64,000 nucleotides of DNA from Biscogniauxia marginata (taxonomy: Eukaryota; Ascomycota; Sordariomycetes; Xylariales; Xylariaceae). How positions within the stretch are numbered: the stretch's first letter is position 1; every line of letters begins with the position of its first letter. The translations under genes were made by a program, and so were the position numbers. The stretch lies in assembly GCA_022695795.1 (NCBI GenBank), contig MU404174.1, positions 60,157 to 124,156 of the forward strand. Direction: 5' to 3'. This document shows positions 62,242 through 64,000 of this stretch, piece after piece. Below the pieces are notes generated by a model, which was not told the origin of the DNA, searched no databases, and saw nothing but the letters and a program-made list of their open reading frames with translations.

Positions 62242-63931
62242 ATGGCGTCTCTTAACACCACATTAGCCCGCGGGCGACCGTTGCTATCCGACAGCTTAGC
62301 ATCGCCGTGCATACGCCAACAGCCCTACGTACATGTAGCTGGACGGGCAAGGAGACAGTTCACTGCGAGTTCGAGCGCCCCCTTTCAACAGTCGTCCCAG
62401 AGATGTCGGAATAAAGAGCGTTTCGGGTCCAGACTGCGGGGCGCCTTGAGGGACACCAAGATCGAGTGGTATCCCATACCCGTTGGCCTAGGCATTGGCT
62501 TCTTAGGTCTGGTACATTTCTACAGGACACAGACACGGGAGAGAGAGGAGCTTGACAGGGAAGCGTCAGAAGCTGAAGGGGCGCCTCCCAAGAAACGGCC
62601 GAGGGTACGACCAGACGGTCCATGGTATGTTTTGACAGCTACTGCTCGGGCAGTGCCAATGGCTAACGAGAGTTCGCAGGCAAGTCCAGGTAATGTCGAC
62701 ACTGCCCCTCAAGGCCATATCTAGACTATGGGGCCGGTTCAACGAGCTCAACATCCCCTACTACCTGCGCGTGCCCGGGTTCAAGCTGTACGCCTTCATC
62801 TTCGGCGTGAACCTGGACGAGGTCTCGGAGCCCGACCTACACGTGTACCCCAACCTCGCTGCCTTCTTCTACCGCACCCTGAAGCCTGGCGTCCGGCCGC
62901 TTGACGCTAACCCGAACGCGCTGCTGTCGCCCGCCGACGGCCGTGTACTGCAGTATGGCAAGATCGAGGGCAACGACATCGAGCAGGTCAAGGGCATGAC
63001 CTACACCATCGATGCGCTGCTGGGCAAGAACATCCCGACGCCCAGCATCTACTCTGGTGACAGCTCTAGTGGGTCACTACCGCATCACCATCATCCCAAG
63101 CACGGAGAGCTCGAAGGTGGCGAGGAGCTTGTCCAGGCGGACGAGGAGTTCGCCCGTGTGAACGGTATCTCGTACACGATTCCGAACCTCCTATCCGGCA
63201 AGCCCGACGAGAGCCACGAGAACCTGCGCGTCATCGAGGACCAAGCAGACAGGCCGTCCAGCCCGGGCGCCGTCTCGGAGGTGCGCGCGGACCTCGCCCT
63301 GGGCGAGAAGCCGTGGTACGCGCACCTGTCGCCGGACAACCGCACGGCGCTGTACTACGCCGTCGTGTACCTCGCGCCGGGCGACTACCACCGGTTCCAC
63401 TCGCCGGCGAACTGGGTGGTCGAGCGGCGGCGCCACTTCGCTGGCGAGCTGTACTCGGTGTCGCCGTACCTGCAGCGCAGGCTCCCGGGCCTGTTCACCC
63501 TCAACGAGCGCGTCGTCCTCCTCGGCCGCTGGCGCTGGGGCTTCTTCTCCTTCGTCCCCGTCGGCGCCACCAACGTCGGCTCCATTACCGTAAACTTCGA
63601 CCGCGAGCTCCGCACCAACTCCCTCACCACCGACACCGCCGCCGACCGCGCCGCCGACGAGGCCGCCGCCCGCGGCGAGCCCTACTCCGGCTTCGCCGAG
63701 GCCACCTACGCCGCCGCCAGCGCCGTCCTCGGCGGCCACGCCCTCCGCCGCGGCGACGAGATGGGCGGGTTCAGGCTCGGGAGCACCATCGTGCTTGTCT
63801 TCGAGGCCCCCGTTGCAGCGTCGTCGAGCGGCCCTGTAAAGACGGAACACCCCCACCGGGGCTTCCACTGGGTCGTCGAGAAGGGCCAGAAAGTCAAGGT
63901 GGGACAGGCGCTGGGGTATGTAGAGGAGTGA
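62242..63931 (+). CDS. Phosphatidylserine decarboxylase, mitochondrial (PSD1 type)
   Basis: Converts phosphatidylserine to phosphatidylethanolamine at the mitochondrial inner membrane. Model: join(62242..62624,62680..63931), 544 aa, with a 55-bp intron whose join gives PDGPW/QVQVMSTLPLKAIS. The first 70 residues are Arg/Ser/Ala-rich with few acidic residues, a mitochondrial leader. One membrane segment lies at about 76-95 (WYPIPVGLGIGFLGLVHFYR). The catalytic domain has LLSPADGRVLQYGKIEG (Asp of the active site), APGDYHRFHSPANW (His pair) and FRLGSTIVLVFEAP, where LGST (494-497) is the self-cleavage site: the enzyme splits into beta and alpha chains and Ser496 becomes the pyruvoyl cofactor. 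A His- and acid-rich insert (SSSGSLPHHHHPKHGE) sits before a second copy-like MTYTID/ISYTIP segment. Codons become very GC-rich towards the 3' end. Start ATG is the first in frame and supplies the leader. Confidence 0.97.
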
Positions 63932-64000
63932 AGTCGAGTTGGGGGGGGGGGGGGGGGCGCGGGGGGGCCGGGGGGGGGGGGGGGGGGGGGGGGGGCGGGA
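63932..64000. other. Poly-G end, probable sequence artefact
   Basis: From 63941 to the end nearly every base is G, broken only by five C in all, starting ten bases after the PSD stop codon. Fungal 3' UTRs do not look like this. It is most simply explained by no-signal base calls or a broken contig end. Confidence 0.7.

Noticed and set aside
63191..63868. 225-codon open frame antisense to PSD
   Set aside because: Same GC3 effect; the sequence is almost only Gly, Ala, Val, Glu and Arg, and the sense strand is an intact decarboxylase.

Overview
The window is nuclear DNA from a filamentous ascomycete (Pezizomycotina, probably Sordariomycetes). Evidence: short spliceosomal introns (49-156 bp) with GT..AG ends and CTAAC/CTAAT-like branch sites; monocistronic genes on both strands with long non-coding gaps; and fungal protein families (an Ams2/Spt21-type GATA factor, a Zn2Cys6 regulator, a Set1-complex Shg1-like protein, an Ssh4-type Rsp5 adaptor). 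The order is an inference; nothing identifies the species. Exon joins below were read by eye from splice signals and reading frame.

Layout. Positions 0.7-18 kb form a fairly dense housekeeping block: Spt21/Ams2-like GATA protein (-), 3-hydroxyisobutyryl-CoA hydrolase (-), SmD2 (+), dihydroxyacetone kinase (-), eIF2B delta (+), a small complex I accessory subunit (-) and a Shg1/BOD1-domain protein with a very long Arg/Asp/Ser tail (+). Positions 18-38 kb are looser: Ssh4-like SPRY protein (+), F-box protein (-), cytochrome P450 (+) and Zn2Cys6 transcription factor (-). About 21 kb (38.1-59.1 kb) then holds no gene I can support. The right edge has a divergent pair: a HERP-like ER ubiquitin-like-domain protein (-) and mitochondrial phosphatidylserine decarboxylase (+). 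The last 60 bases are almost pure G and look like a sequence or assembly artefact.

How the genes relate. There is no operon-like arrangement or clear biosynthetic cluster. Four divergent pairs probably share promoter regions: HIBCH/SmD2, DAK/eIF2B delta, complex I subunit/Shg1 and HERP-like/PSD. Functions cover chromatin and histone expression, splicing, translation initiation, valine catabolism, glycerol/dihydroxyacetone metabolism, respiration, protein quality control and phospholipid synthesis. The P450 and the Zn2Cys6 regulator are nearest neighbours, but they are 5.6 kb apart and nothing else suggests a cluster.

The most unusual content is the 21-kb gene-poor interval, with a telomere-like 10-mer tandem and a candidate tRNA-related (Pol III) element; the extreme RD/RS tail of the Shg1-like protein; glycine inserts in the P450; and a dispersed TAGGTACCTA-type motif in the intergenic DNA. 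I found no convincing new multi-gene system.
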